Shown: positions 6,351-14,227 of the stretch, in pieces | How the letters are laid out: each line of letters starts with the position of its first letter | How positions within the stretch are numbered: the first letter of the stretch is position 1 | Virus record (IMG/VR): IMGVR_UViG_3300042938_001279 | Coordinates: 1 to 60,562 of that record | Reading direction: 5' to 3' (one strand) | Length of the DNA stretch: 60,562 nt | Source of the DNA: a virus | Position numbers and translations under genes: made by a program | Notes under the pieces: generated by a model | Database searches by the model: none | Told to the model about the DNA's origin: nothing | Seen by the model: the letters and a program-made list of their open reading frames with translations, nothing else

Positions 6351-8086
6351 CCACCGCAACGATTGACCCCGACATTTCCAGGATGTCGATGCGTGAGAGG
6401 GTAGTCCACTACCGGCTCATGACATTCCAGTGGTTCCCATACCTCACGCCATATGTCTACAGCTTGGTGCTGGTCGAGCGTCCCGGCATCGGGACCATGG
6501 CCGTCGATCGGCATGGCCGCATGTATTACGATCCTGCCTTCGTTGTCACTCTGACCTTGGAGCAAGGTGGCTACGTCGTGATGCACGAGACTTGGCATCT
6601 CGTGCTTCGCCACTGTCACCGATCGAAGGACATCATCGGTGAGAACCCGACAGCCCGTCAGCGTGGCAGGCTCAACACTGCCTATGACTGCGTGGTGTGG
6701 GAGTTGATGGAGCCGATTGCCCACCATGCTCCCGTCATCAAGGGCGGCAGCATCGTCACGTTCCCCCTGCTTCAGGCCAAGTACCCGAAGCTCAAGCGGA
6801 ACATGCTGCCGTCGATGATCTACTCCATCATGCTGGAGCAGGACGAGGAAGAGGAGCGGCAGGCTGAGCAGAGGCGTGAGCAGGAACGCAAGGAGCGGGA
6901 GGAGCAGGCCAAGCAACAGCCTCAGCAGGACGAGGACGACGAGACTGACGACGAGGATGCCGAGGACGAGGAGCAGGACGAAGACCCGGAGTTTGACCTG
7001 TCCGATGACGAGGACGAGTATGACCCTGCCGATGACAGCGAAGACTTTGAGGACACCCCGTCCAGCTACGAAGAGGATGGCGACGGCAAGGATGGCGATG
7101 ACGATGGAGATGCCGACGAGGACGAGGATGCCGAGGACTCCGAGGGTGGCGAGGGCGATGACGTTGGTCCGTTTCCCCAGCCCACCAAGCGTGAGAAGAA
7201 GGTCAAGCAGGAGGTCGATGCCGATGCGAGCGACGAGGGTGACAGTGATCAGGATGGCGACGACACCACCAAGGAAGGCGGCGACAGCAGCGGCGAGGCT
7301 GAAGGCGGGGAGGATGACAGGCCCCGAGACAAGTGGGAGGACATGACCCCAGTCGGTGATGGGTCTTGCTCGGACGGCCAGCCTCGTGACTACGAGGAAG
7401 AACCGAATGACAACTGGGACAGCTTCATCGAGGATGAACTGCTCGACCGGGTGGAGAAGGAGATCGAGAACTGCGATCGACAGCATGTCCATGGCATCGG
7501 CCGTGTGCCCGGCTGCCTGAAGGAGTCCATCTCCAGCAAGCTCCGGCCCCAGCCGAACCCTTGGGACAAGCTCCGTGCTGCCTGTGGACTGGCTGCCGCC
7601 AATCCCCGTGGCCGACCGGACTTCACCTTCCAGCGGCCCAACCGCAGGCAGGCTGCCATGCCAAGCGGTCTGATCCTCAAGGGGCAGCGGAAGTATTCAC
7701 CGAAGGCAGTGGTGATCCTTGACTCGTCTGGTTCCATGACCACGCAGTGCAAGGTCAAGTGCCTGGCTGTGGTGGCACAGGGACTCAAGGCAGTGGGTGA
7801 TTTCCGGGTGATCGTCGGTGACACGATGGTCAGGCTGGACGAGCGGTTCACTTCGATGCCTAGCAACTTCGAGTTCAAGGGTGGCGGCGGCACCTGCATG
7901 GTGACGCTCATCAAGTATGCCGAGGAGAAGTACCACCCGGACCTGATCGTGCTGGGTACTGACTGCGGAACGGGATGGCCGGACAAGCCGACCAAGGCTC
8001 AGCTTATCGTGGCTGCCACCCAAGATGGGTACGTTCCCTCTTGGGCAACGAGAGTTCTGATTCCTGACGAAGGGAAGGTGAAGTGA
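6347..8086 (+). CDS. Metallopeptidase-VWA fusion, partner of the AAA+ ATPase
   Basis: A 579-residue protein in three parts. Residues about 15-160 form a putative metallopeptidase domain with HETWH at 80-84 (HExxH) inside VVMHETWHLVLRHCHR. Residues about 163-350 are a very acidic Asp/Glu linker. Residues about 450-575 are a VWA-like domain with a full MIDAS set: DSSGS (D459, S461, S463), a Thr in GGGTC (T516) and an Asp in GTDCG (D539). This matches the DUF2201-type peptidase/VWA architecture known next to MoxR ATPases in bacteria, and the acidic linker recalls CobT. It probably acts with the 4481 ATPase as a metal-dependent complex. What it cleaves or remodels is unknown. Confidence 0.85.
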   Translation: MTTATIDPDISRMSMRERVVHYRLMTFQWFPYLTPYVYSLVLVERPGIGTMAVDRHGRMYYDPAFVVTLTLEQGGYVVMHETWHLVLRHCHRSKDIIGENPTARQRGRLNTAYDCVVWELMEPIAHHAPVIKGGSIVTFPLLQAKYPKLKRNMLPSMIYSIMLEQDEEEERQAEQRREQERKEREEQAKQQPQQDEDDETDDEDAEDEEQDEDPEFDLSDDEDEYDPADDSEDFEDTPSSYEEDGDGKDGDDDGDADEDEDAEDSEGGEGDDVGPFPQPTKREKKVKQEVDADASDEGDSDQDGDDTTKEGGDSSGEAEGGEDDRPRDKWEDMTPVGDGSCSDGQPRDYEEEPNDNWDSFIEDELLDRVEKEIENCDRQHVHGIGRVPGCLKESISSKLRPQPNPWDKLRAACGLAAANPRGRPDFTFQRPNRRQAAMPSGLILKGQRKYSPKAVVILDSSGSMTTQCKVKCLAVVAQGLKAVGDFRVIVGDTMVRLDERFTSMPSNFEFKGGGGTCMVTLIKYAEEKYHPDLIVLGTDCGTGWPDKPTKAQLIVAATQDGYVPSWATRVLIPDEGKVK

Positions 8087-8427
8087 TGGCCCATACACCG
8101 GGACCGTGGGTTACAGCAGACACGAAGTTTGCTAACGGCATCAGGACTGAGGTTGAGTCCGAAGGCGGCCTCGTCTGTTCCTGCATACGGACAGTGAATG
8201 CCCGCAAGGTTCGATCATGGGATGAGGTAGACGCCAATGCCAAGCTCATCGCAGCAGCACCGGACCTGCTGGCTGCACTGAAGCAGTGCCGTGAGGTGTT
8301 GTTGTACCTCTGCCACAACTGCCCGGCCTTTGAGGATGACGCCCCGGAGTTCAACAAGGGGGGCATCGGTTACGAGGCCTGCGGAAAAGCGATCGAGATC
8401 ATCAACAAAGCAGAAGGGGTGTCTTAA
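8086..8427 (+). CDS. Ead/Ea22-like phage early protein, 113 aa
   Basis: Begins MAHTPGPWVTADTKFANG and carries ANAKLIAAAPDLLAALK at about residues 49-65. These two signatures are typical of a widespread phage early protein family of unknown function often labelled Ead/Ea22-like. ATG 8086 overlaps the previous stop by one base; a GTG three bases upstream is less likely. Confidence 0.7.
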   Translation: MAHTPGPWVTADTKFANGIRTEVESEGGLVCSCIRTVNARKVRSWDEVDANAKLIAAAPDLLAALKQCREVLLYLCHNCPAFEDDAPEFNKGGIGYEACGKAIEIINKAEGVS

Positions 8428-8669
8428 TGATCGATCCATTCGAGGGCTACCAGGAAAAGATCAAGGAGCTTGAGCATGAGAACCGCACACTCCTGCTTGG
8501 CTGTCAGCTCATGTCCAAGATGGTTGGCGTCAGGGATGACGACGAGAGCGACGAGGAGTTCGAGTTGCAGAAGCTGGAGACTGCTGGCGAACTGATCAAC
8601 CATGTCTTGGACATCATCATCTGGCGGAAGATCGAGAGGCACCGAGAGAGCCATGAAGGAGACTGTTGA
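8427..8669 (+). CDS. Hypothetical protein, 80 aa
   Basis: An 80-residue helical, charged protein starting MIDPFEGYQEKIKELEHENR; the N-terminal heptads suggest a short coiled coil. One-base overlaps with both neighbours place it in the same operon. Function unknown. Confidence 0.6.
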   Translation: MIDPFEGYQEKIKELEHENRTLLLGCQLMSKMVGVRDDDESDEEFELQKLETAGELINHVLDIIIWRKIERHRESHEGDC

Positions 8670-8893
8670 TGCCAGCTACTCCGACTGAGCGACAGCGTGA
8701 CATGCTGGAGTTCATTGCTCGCCACGTCTACGAGCATGGCTACCAGCCTTCCTACCGGGAGATATGCGATCACTTCGGATGGGCTCACCCCAGTGCGGTG
8801 TCCTGCCACATGATGGCATTGGCCCGAAAGGGCTTGGTCAAGATGAACAAAGACGTTCGGGCTGTGGAGTTCCGCTGGAAAGATTACCTATAG
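8669..8893 (+). CDS. LexA-type winged-helix DNA-binding domain, 74 aa
   Basis: The whole protein aligns by eye with the N-terminal DNA-binding domain of LexA: TERQRDMLEFIARHVYEHGY, then PSYREICDHFGWAHPSAVSC and an HMMALARKGLV recognition/wing segment. There is no C-terminal autopeptidase domain, so it cannot self-cleave. It is probably a small transcription regulator that could compete for LexA-type operators. The ATG at 8669 is preferred to the TTG at 8666. Confidence 0.75.
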   Translation: MPATPTERQRDMLEFIARHVYEHGYQPSYREICDHFGWAHPSAVSCHMMALARKGLVKMNKDVRAVEFRWKDYL

Positions 8894-8906
8894 AACGGGG
8901 GATGGC

Positions 8907-10238
8907 ATGACGACGGCAGACGCTGCGGTTAAGTCACCTGCGAGGACGGTGCTGACCTACAGCTTGTTGATGAAGCTGTCGCTGGACCTCAGGGAAAGAG
9001 ATGCGACAGCATTCCTGAACCTGACGGCTGGCACTGGAACGGGGGCACTCGTTCGCGGACTGGTGGTCATGTGGAGTCTCAGGAGCAACATGTCCTACTT
9101 CAGGGTCTTCTACGAAAGGAAGAGCGGGCATAGCAAGGGAGCCAAGATCGAGATGGCATACATCTATGGCAACCCACGCCACGGCAAGATGTTCAGCTTC
9201 TACCAACTGAAGCTGATGCCCACTACTCCCATCGGCCTGATAGAGAAGCATCTTCCAGTCCACTTCCCGGCGGGGAAGATTCAGGCCCACACTCGCCGCC
9301 GGTTCACGCCTCTGTCAGTCACCAATGCAGATGGAGTTCTCTCTGGAATCACTGGCGACTGGTTCACAAAGAATGGAAGGTCAGCAAACCCGGGATTCCC
9401 CAGCGTCCCCGTCGCTATCAATGACACCACTGGACTGGCTATCACCAAAGACGAGTTCGATTCCAAGAACATAGGAAGCAGGAAGACGAATGGCTACTGC
9501 GATACGGGAGTGGTCCCCCACTCCAGCATCACCAAGTCCGAGTGGCTCCGGTCGGTGTCGTCCATACCGGGCATCGACCAACGGCTGGTGGTTGAGTGTG
9601 CGTTGCGATGCGTCAAGGCTGCCATGGAACTGACGGCAGAGTTCCCTGCCCTCCGTGCTGTCTACCTACCAGCATCGGCAACCTCTGAGGAGTGGACTGG
9701 CCACACGAATCAGCGGGAGTTCTTGATCAACGGAAAGCTCAGGAGTGCCGTTGCGATGAGGGTCGATGGCACTTCCCCAACGTGCCACTGGTTCATGCCC
9801 GAGATCATCCTGTACTGGGCCGAGCATTTCGACTCCAAGACCTTCGACACCGAATGGGCATTCCTCTCCATGGTCGTGCCACCTCACGGGAATCCCGAGC
9901 TTGATTCCTCTGGGCACGACAAGCCGTCGGTGCTGTCGCAACCCAGCAACGTAGGACTGCGGGCACACCAAACGCTCCGTGCCTTCAAGCCGGGGTGCGG
10001 GATGCACCAATCGGATTCCCTGCCTGCCTCGTTCGTCAGGCCCGACAGCAGGACGGCGAGGTCCGAGAGGGAGTTCGTGGCCAAGTGGGAGGAACACAGA
10101 GACCGGGCACTGGTCCACCTCTGGTCCGACGAGACGAGCCCGCTGATGCCCACTGGCTACTCGCTTGCGATGAAGCCCGGCGACCTGAAGGACCTGGTTT
10201 ACGGAAAGTTTGTGATCGATTCCCTTCCCATGCTGTGA
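8907..10238 (+). CDS. Unknown 443-residue early protein
   Basis: The largest early gene without a recognisable family. It starts MTTADAAVKSPARTVLTYSL and has no transmembrane segment, nucleotide-binding motif or clear zinc cluster. Notable segments are YFRVFYERKSGHSKGAKIEM, GNPRHGKMFSFYQLKL and CHWFMPEIILYWAEHFDS, giving a mixed alpha/beta impression with many His, Trp and Tyr. It follows the LexA-like gene after 13 bases. Confidence 0.7.
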   Translation: MTTADAAVKSPARTVLTYSLLMKLSLDLRERDATAFLNLTAGTGTGALVRGLVVMWSLRSNMSYFRVFYERKSGHSKGAKIEMAYIYGNPRHGKMFSFYQLKLMPTTPIGLIEKHLPVHFPAGKIQAHTRRRFTPLSVTNADGVLSGITGDWFTKNGRSANPGFPSVPVAINDTTGLAITKDEFDSKNIGSRKTNGYCDTGVVPHSSITKSEWLRSVSSIPGIDQRLVVECALRCVKAAMELTAEFPALRAVYLPASATSEEWTGHTNQREFLINGKLRSAVAMRVDGTSPTCHWFMPEIILYWAEHFDSKTFDTEWAFLSMVVPPHGNPELDSSGHDKPSVLSQPSNVGLRAHQTLRAFKPGCGMHQSDSLPASFVRPDSRTARSEREFVAKWEEHRDRALVHLWSDETSPLMPTGYSLAMKPGDLKDLVYGKFVIDSLPML

Positions 10239-10248
10239 GGAACAAGCC

Positions 10249-10476
10249 ATGATTCAAGCACTGGTGTTTTTGTATGCACTCACCTGGCTTTTCACCTATG
10301 AAAGCAGGTGGTCTTCGAGGACAATGTTCTGGTCCTTGTGGTGCAGTGACTTGGCTGTCCTGTTCCTGGGGGCAGGCACCCCGGTGCCACTCGGGATTCA
10401 TTTCCTGATGGCGATCGTCGGCCTGCTCTCCCCTGTGTTCCTACTCCAATGCACCATTTCACCATTCAAGGACTGA
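10249..10476 (+). CDS. Small membrane protein, 75 aa
   Basis: MIQALVFLYALTWLFTYESR opens a hydrophobic protein with two to three predicted membrane helices (about residues 1-16, 25-42 and 48-70). AGGAACAAGCC precedes the ATG. Function unknown; it pairs with the small membrane protein at 2594 as early membrane-directed products. Confidence 0.55.
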   Translation: MIQALVFLYALTWLFTYESRWSSRTMFWSLWCSDLAVLFLGAGTPVPLGIHFLMAIVGLLSPVFLLQCTISPFKD

Positions 10477-10477
10477 C

Positions 10478-10759
10478 ATGCCAATACCTGATAGACAGCT
10501 CGGAGTCTATGGCTACATCGTTATCTACAAGCCAAAGCCTGATGCTGAGAGTTGGATAGCAGAGCAGGATGACGAGTACAGGCATCTGCCTGCCCACTAC
10601 GCACTGATGGACGAGGCACTGGATCGAGTCGAGTTCCTACGCAAGAAGGGTGTCATGGCTCGGGTTGCCGCACTCGTGGCAGAGACCACTGACACCGCAG
10701 AAGAGTTCGAGGCAAACCGAAATGGCGAAGAAGACGACGGAGAAGAAGACGGTGGCTAA
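10478..10759 (+). CDS. Hypothetical acidic protein, 93 aa
   Basis: Starts MPIPDRQLGVYGYIVIYKPK and ends in a Glu/Asp/Gly-rich tail (GEEDDGEEDGG). The first 35 residues look like paired beta strands. Its last 38 bases overlap the start of the next gene in another frame; the acidic tail here and the basic head there arise from the same GAAGAAGACGAC repeat. Confidence 0.6.
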   Translation: MPIPDRQLGVYGYIVIYKPKPDAESWIAEQDDEYRHLPAHYALMDEALDRVEFLRKKGVMARVAALVAETTDTAEEFEANRNGEEDDGEEDGG

Positions 10760-11201
10760 GACTGCGGCGACCAAGAAGCGAGTGCCGACGGCAGTCTTTG
10801 TCCCCGCCTACCTGAAGGCAGTGGCGTCGGGCATGACTCGGGAAGACCTGGCTGCTCAGTTGGGCATCGAACCCAGCTCGATCTACCAGCGTGTCTATGA
10901 CATGTACCAGAAGGGTGCATGCCAGAAGACCTTCCCGCATCTCCCCACCACCGGGAAGCAGTCGTACCTCGACCGCATTCAAGCGGCAGTGGACGACTAC
11001 AGGAAGGGGAGCGGGAAGCCTGACTCCCTGACGACGGCGGCTCATCCCGCGATCGTTGCCGCTGTCACGAAGCAAGTCGGCAAGAAGGGGAAGCCCCCTG
11101 CCGAGAAGCCTGTTGACCCCCCCGTGACCGTCGATCCCCCTGTTGGGGACGACGGAGACCTTGACCCTTCAGCGGCGCTCGATCGCCTGCTGAACGGCTG
11201 A
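10722..11201 (+). CDS. Basic HTH protein, 159 aa
   Basis: Begins MAKKTTEKKTVAKTAATKKR, a lysine-rich histone-like tail, followed by a probable helix-turn-helix (MTREDLAAQLGIEPSSIYQR, about residues 39-58), and ends in a Pro/Val/Asp-rich acidic region. It is probably a DNA-binding protein. ATG 10722 gives a start inside the previous gene; an earlier in-frame start at 10650 would lengthen the overlap. A G+C-rich stem-loop follows. Confidence 0.65.
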   Translation: MAKKTTEKKTVAKTAATKKRVPTAVFVPAYLKAVASGMTREDLAAQLGIEPSSIYQRVYDMYQKGACQKTFPHLPTTGKQSYLDRIQAAVDDYRKGSGKPDSLTTAAHPAIVAAVTKQVGKKGKPPAEKPVDPPVTVDPPVGDDGDLDPSAALDRLLNG

Positions 11202-11210
11202 CCCGACACC

Positions 11211-11244
11211 GTGGGCTGGGCGTCACCTGTGGCGCCCGGCCCAC
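11211..11244 (+). terminator. GC-rich stem-loop after the HTH gene
   Basis: GTGGGCTGGGCG (11211-11222) pairs with 11233-11244 over 12 bp with one G-U and a 10-base loop. No T run follows, so it may be a pause, processing or attenuator element rather than a full terminator. Confidence 0.5.
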
Positions 11245-11259
11245 CACCGGAGACCAATC

Positions 11260-11457
11260 ATGATCGTTCTTTTCAAAGTGACATGGCATGACTCAGACCA
11301 CGGCAACAGGCAGGAGTGGTTCACCACAATGAACAAGGCGTGCAAGCTGCGTGCAAAGCTGGAAGAGGCATCCGAGTTGACCGAGGTCCATATCCCGAAG
11401 ACGAAGCTCGGCTTGTGCGATTGGCTCAACCAGAACTTCAACACGGACAACGGGTGA
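11260..11457 (+). CDS. Hypothetical protein, 65 aa
   Basis: MIVLFKVTWHDSDHGNRQEW followed by a short helix and strand; a compact 65-residue product with GGAGACC upstream. No family recognised. Confidence 0.55.
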   Translation: MIVLFKVTWHDSDHGNRQEWFTTMNKACKLRAKLEEASELTEVHIPKTKLGLCDWLNQNFNTDNG

Positions 11458-11460
11458 CGC

Positions 11461-11799
11461 ATGCCAATCATCAAACTCCATGAGTTCACGGCACGCGAGG
11501 AGGTGGCACTCACCGATCGATACGATGCAGCATTCGCTGCGGCTGGATGGAAACTTCTTTCTAGCTGTAGGGTCAGCAGGTCCATTCCGTTCTGCTCAAG
11601 ACACTCAGTGCTGATGTTAAGGTACGAAGGACTTCTCAAGGGGGTGATCACTCTCTGTTTCATCGATATCCCTATGGCTCACTGTGCCTACGAAAAGAGA
11701 TTCACCAATGCCTTGGAGAAGGACAACCTGAAGAACTTGGCTGCCGTCGGACTTACCGATGACGCGAACGCAAACGTCGCACTAAGGATGTGTCTATGA
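11461..11799 (+). CDS. Hypothetical protein, 112 aa
   Basis: MPIIKLHEFTAREEVALTDR begins a 112-residue protein with four Cys and a hydrophobic central segment (GVITLCFIDIPMAHCAY). The gene starts three bases after the previous stop and overlaps the next by four. No recognisable motif. Confidence 0.55.
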   Translation: MPIIKLHEFTAREEVALTDRYDAAFAAAGWKLLSSCRVSRSIPFCSRHSVLMLRYEGLLKGVITLCFIDIPMAHCAYEKRFTNALEKDNLKNLAAVGLTDDANANVALRMCL

Positions 11800-12086
11800 A
11801 TGTTCTGGGCTGGTTTTTCACTACCATCGGTGCGGTGGTGACGACGCTGACGCTATTGGGATTGATGAGCATCTTGATTGGATGTGCGTGCGATGCCATC
11901 GCTATCAGGATTCGAGACAAGCGGCATCTCTTCCTCACCCAGTGGGAGAAGAATGCCATGGCCAGTGCTGTCGGAATCTGCCGTCAGGCAGCGGAGGACA
12001 CACGCTCCAACGGCCCGGACTTCGACGGGGTGGAGCACGATCAGGTGGCGACGACGCTTGAAGCTATCCTCGCAAGGAGCAAGTGA
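11796..12086 (+). CDS. Membrane-anchored small protein, 96 aa
   Basis: MNVLGWFFTTIGAVVTTLTL and the following LLGLMSILIG form one long N-terminal hydrophobic helix (about residues 4-30); the remaining two thirds are soluble and helical. AAGGA lies 7 bases upstream of the ATG at 11796. Its stop overlaps the start of the recombinase gene. Confidence 0.55.
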   Translation: MNVLGWFFTTIGAVVTTLTLLGLMSILIGCACDAIAIRIRDKRHLFLTQWEKNAMASAVGICRQAAEDTRSNGPDFDGVEHDQVATTLEAILARSK

Positions 12087-13021
12087 TGCCCAAAGTCTAC
12101 GGATACACGAGAGCCAGCACGGGAAGCCAGTCGCTGACGTTTGACGTTCAGCAGGCTGCGATCAAGCGGTACTTCAAGGAGAAGCTGGAGCCGATTGGGT
12201 ACGAATGGGGTGCCATGTTCGAGGACAAGGCAGTCTCTGGCGGCAAGCCATTCACCGACCGGCCCGAGGGGCGGAAGCTGTGGGTGGTGTGCCAGCCCAA
12301 GGATGCCGTGCTGTGGATGAAGATCGACCGGGCTTTCCGGTCAGTGAAGGACGGCGCCAACGTGCTGTCCCTGTTCCGTGAGCGGGGCGTATCGATCCAC
12401 TCCATCGACATCGGGCTGGACACCAGCACTCCGATGGGTGAGTTCACCATGCACCTGCTCATCCTGCTGGCCCAACTGGAGCGGAGCTGGATCAGCAGCA
12501 GGACCAAGGAAGCGCTCGCTGCCCTGAAGGAAAGGGGGTACAAGAACCTGGGCAACAGCATCCCGGCTGGGTTCAAGCGGGTTGGCGGCACGAGGGACAG
12601 CGCCATCTACCCCGACATGAAGGAGAGAGAGATCATTGTCCTTGCCTATGAAGACTACATGGGAGGCGACAGTCTTGAGACCGTGTCCAACCGTCTCTTC
12701 TTCACTGGCAAGCGACGGCACAACGGCTCGGAGTTCAAGCCTGCGTGGCTGGCCTATGCCTTCCGCTGCTACCGGGCAGGGTGGCCGAAGGGACTGCGGT
12801 ACTTCCAGTTCAAGGCCGAGGTCAAAGAAAAGCTGAAGACCAAGCGACTCTCCAAGCTCAAGCTCCGCGACCTCGTGCAAGAAGAGTTCAGGTCAGGGTG
12901 CGTCGTTGACCGCACGCCTCAGTTTCTCAAGGATAGCGAACAGCCTCTTCTCGGTGTTCCTGAAGTCGAGACCAAACCTCCTGCCGAGGGATCGGATGCT
13001 GGCCCCCTCAAAGACGTATGA
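12086..13021 (+). CDS. Serine recombinase (resolvase/invertase type)
   Basis: A 311-residue serine recombinase. The catalytic motif is in VYGYTRAST near the N-terminus, with the nucleophilic Ser in YTRAS. Later signatures are DRAFRSVKDGANVLSLFRER, STPMGEFTMHLLILLAQLER and the RTKEALAALKERG helix that ends the catalytic domain. The C-terminal part (about 150-230) is a short recombinase/HTH region. The length is between classic resolvases and large integrases. It may resolve phage multimers or integrate the genome; no attachment site was identified. Its last 129 bases overlap the sigma gene tail-to-tail. Confidence 0.85.
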   Translation: MPKVYGYTRASTGSQSLTFDVQQAAIKRYFKEKLEPIGYEWGAMFEDKAVSGGKPFTDRPEGRKLWVVCQPKDAVLWMKIDRAFRSVKDGANVLSLFRERGVSIHSIDIGLDTSTPMGEFTMHLLILLAQLERSWISSRTKEALAALKERGYKNLGNSIPAGFKRVGGTRDSAIYPDMKEREIIVLAYEDYMGGDSLETVSNRLFFTGKRRHNGSEFKPAWLAYAFRCYRAGWPKGLRYFQFKAEVKEKLKTKRLSKLKLRDLVQEEFRSGCVVDRTPQFLKDSEQPLLGVPEVETKPPAEGSDAGPLKDV

Positions 13022-13408
13022 CTCGATCCACTCACGCTCTTCAGGGTCCATACTCTTCAGGCATGTCATCGCAACCTCACGCAGCTTGGTGTTGGGAGGG
13101 CACCGTCGCTGCGATTCTTCGACAGAGATTCGATAGACGCTTGTTGATCCCGTGCTAATTTCTTTTTGAATCTCACGCAGCATGGCGTTCTTGATGGCCA
13201 CCGAGAAGTAGGCAGACGGCCCGCCCTTGCCTGGCTTGTAAGTTCTGGCTGCATTGCAGCACGCCAGATACGCGGCTGACTCCAGGTCGCACATCGATGC
13301 AGCACTGCGAAGGCAAGGCATGCTGTCGATGAAGAGCTTGACGTACCGAGGCACCCACTTCGCGGCGTCCTTGGCTAGCTGCTGCTGCTCTGGAGTGAGG
13401 CCAGCCAT
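12893..13408 (-). CDS. Small sigma-70-family RNA polymerase sigma factor
   Basis: Protein of 171 residues. Residues about 30-80 resemble sigma region 2 (CDLESAAYLACCNAARTYKP followed by AYFSVAIKNAMLREIQKE). Residues about 115-165 are a region-4 helix-turn-helix (DPEEREWIESYVFEGASIRS, then LGRRFGLDFRNTEKRLFAI). It lacks region 1 and most of region 3, like ECF or diminutive phage sigmas. ATG 13408 has a GGAGGT six to seven bases upstream, better than the ATG at 13423. It ends the middle operon and is the natural candidate to recognise the four late-promoter motifs. Confidence 0.8.
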   Translation of the reverse strand: MAGLTPEQQQLAKDAAKWVPRYVKLFIDSMPCLRSAASMCDLESAAYLACCNAARTYKPGKGGPSAYFSVAIKNAMLREIQKEISTGSTSVYRISVEESQRRCPPNTKLREVAMTCLKSMDPEEREWIESYVFEGASIRSLGRRFGLDFRNTEKRLFAILEKLRRAVNDAP

Positions 13409-13623
13409 CAGGTTGACCTCCATCCATATCGGATTTGGAAGTCATGCCTGACTGAACGAGTGCAGTGCTTCTGGTGGCACGACTCGCATCTCCAATTGCC
13501 ATCGATAATCCCGAAAGCGTTGGTGTAATACTCGCCAGGACAACCGCAGTCATAGCATGGCAGCGGCTGTCCAATTGGCTTGGCCACTCTCTTTGGCCTG
13601 CCCCGCTTTCTCTTCTCATTCAT
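13408..13623 (-). CDS. AT-hook/zinc-ribbon protein, 71 aa
   Basis: MNEKRKRGRPKRVAKPIG contains an AT-hook core (RGRPKR), followed by CYDCGC and CESC cysteine pairs (about residues 23-28 and 47-50) forming a probable zinc ribbon. The combination strongly suggests DNA binding. It overlaps the sigma gene by one base (TGATG) and the upstream gene by four, so the three are coupled. Confidence 0.7.
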   Translation of the reverse strand: MNEKRKRGRPKRVAKPIGQPLPCYDCGCPGEYYTNAFGIIDGNWRCESCHQKHCTRSVRHDFQIRYGWRST

Positions 13624-13916
13624 GGCATTACCCCACGAACGGACTGGCAGTAGGCCTGGATTTTTTCACGCGCGCGGGCGGGATCAACGTCGAGAGCTTC
13701 GCAGCAATCCTCGAACGTGACTAGCCCAACTCCACCCTCCAGCCATCTCCTAGCTGCTTCTCTCTGATAGATCATCTCCTTGTCTATCTTCCTTCCGTTC
13801 TTGCTTTCCCATCTACTGCATCTGTCGGCAGAACGTACCACCGCTTGGAGCATTACCCCAACACACAGGTAATGCCATGCCCCAAGAACGGTTGCGTCTT
13901 CTATGGTTCGCGTCAA
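13620..13916 (-). CDS. Hypothetical protein, 98 aa (TTG start)
   Basis: The best start is TTG at 13916, overlapping the upstream TGA as TTGA with a GGAG eight bases upstream. The product has a YLCVGVMLQAVVRSADRC helix, a basic WESKNGRKIDKEM segment, and a C-terminal FEDCCEALDVDPARAREKIQ that looks like a helical DNA-binding or phage-regulator tail. Family unknown. Confidence 0.6.
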   Translation of the reverse strand: MTRTIEDATVLGAWHYLCVGVMLQAVVRSADRCSRWESKNGRKIDKEMIYQREAARRWLEGGVGLVTFEDCCEALDVDPARAREKIQAYCQSVRGVMP

Positions 13917-14227
13917 GCCTCAAGCTCCGCGATCATGAGTAGTCGGCAGATGGCGTTGGCAATGTGGTCTTCGCTGGTGTCGCCCCGCTGGTAGTCGAAG
14001 ACGTGCTTGATGGCGTGGTTGATGCACACCTCGATCGGGATTCCCTCTCTCCAGTTGTTCTCGCCATGAACCACGGCACCGCGGCCCATGGCGATAGCGG
14101 CACGGCGAAGGCCTTTGACGGGCAGGAGATCGTACCTCTCTGGGACTGCGGTGGCTGTGGCACCAGACGGAAACTGCTGGAGGACGCTGACCGCGGAGAT
14201 GGCGCTCTCGCTGAAGGCCTTCCTCAG
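13913..14227 (-). CDS. DUF5664-like protein (dATP/dGTP diphosphohydrolase type)
   Basis: Conserved features are RYDLLPVKGLRRAAIAMGRG, NNWREG, and HAIKHVFDYQRGDTSEDHIA followed by NAICRLLMIAELEA. These match the all-alpha MazG-like DUF5664 proteins seen in many phages, some of which act on dATP/dGTP. No ATG exists in frame between the upstream gene's stop and this domain. The best start is a rare CTG at 14227 forming CTGA with that stop, preceded by AAGGA. If so the protein has 104 residues. An alternative is ribosomal frameshifting from the upstream nuclease. Confidence 0.6.
   Translation of the reverse strand: MRKAFSESAISAVSVLQQFPSGATATAVPERYDLLPVKGLRRAAIAMGRGAVVHGENNWREGIPIEVCINHAIKHVFDYQRGDTSEDHIANAICRLLMIAELEA

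Noticed and set aside
6876-7492. Opposite-strand and +1 frames across the acidic linker
   Set aside because: They come from Asp/Glu codon repeats of the real 6347 gene and carry no independent features.
12086-13021. An attP site for the serine recombinase
   Set aside because: No clear inverted repeat with a central dinucleotide was found near the gene.
13913-14227. Claim that the genome contains 2-aminoadenine
   Set aside because: A DUF5664-like enzyme alone is not enough; no PurZ-type gene was found and the family assignment itself is moderate.
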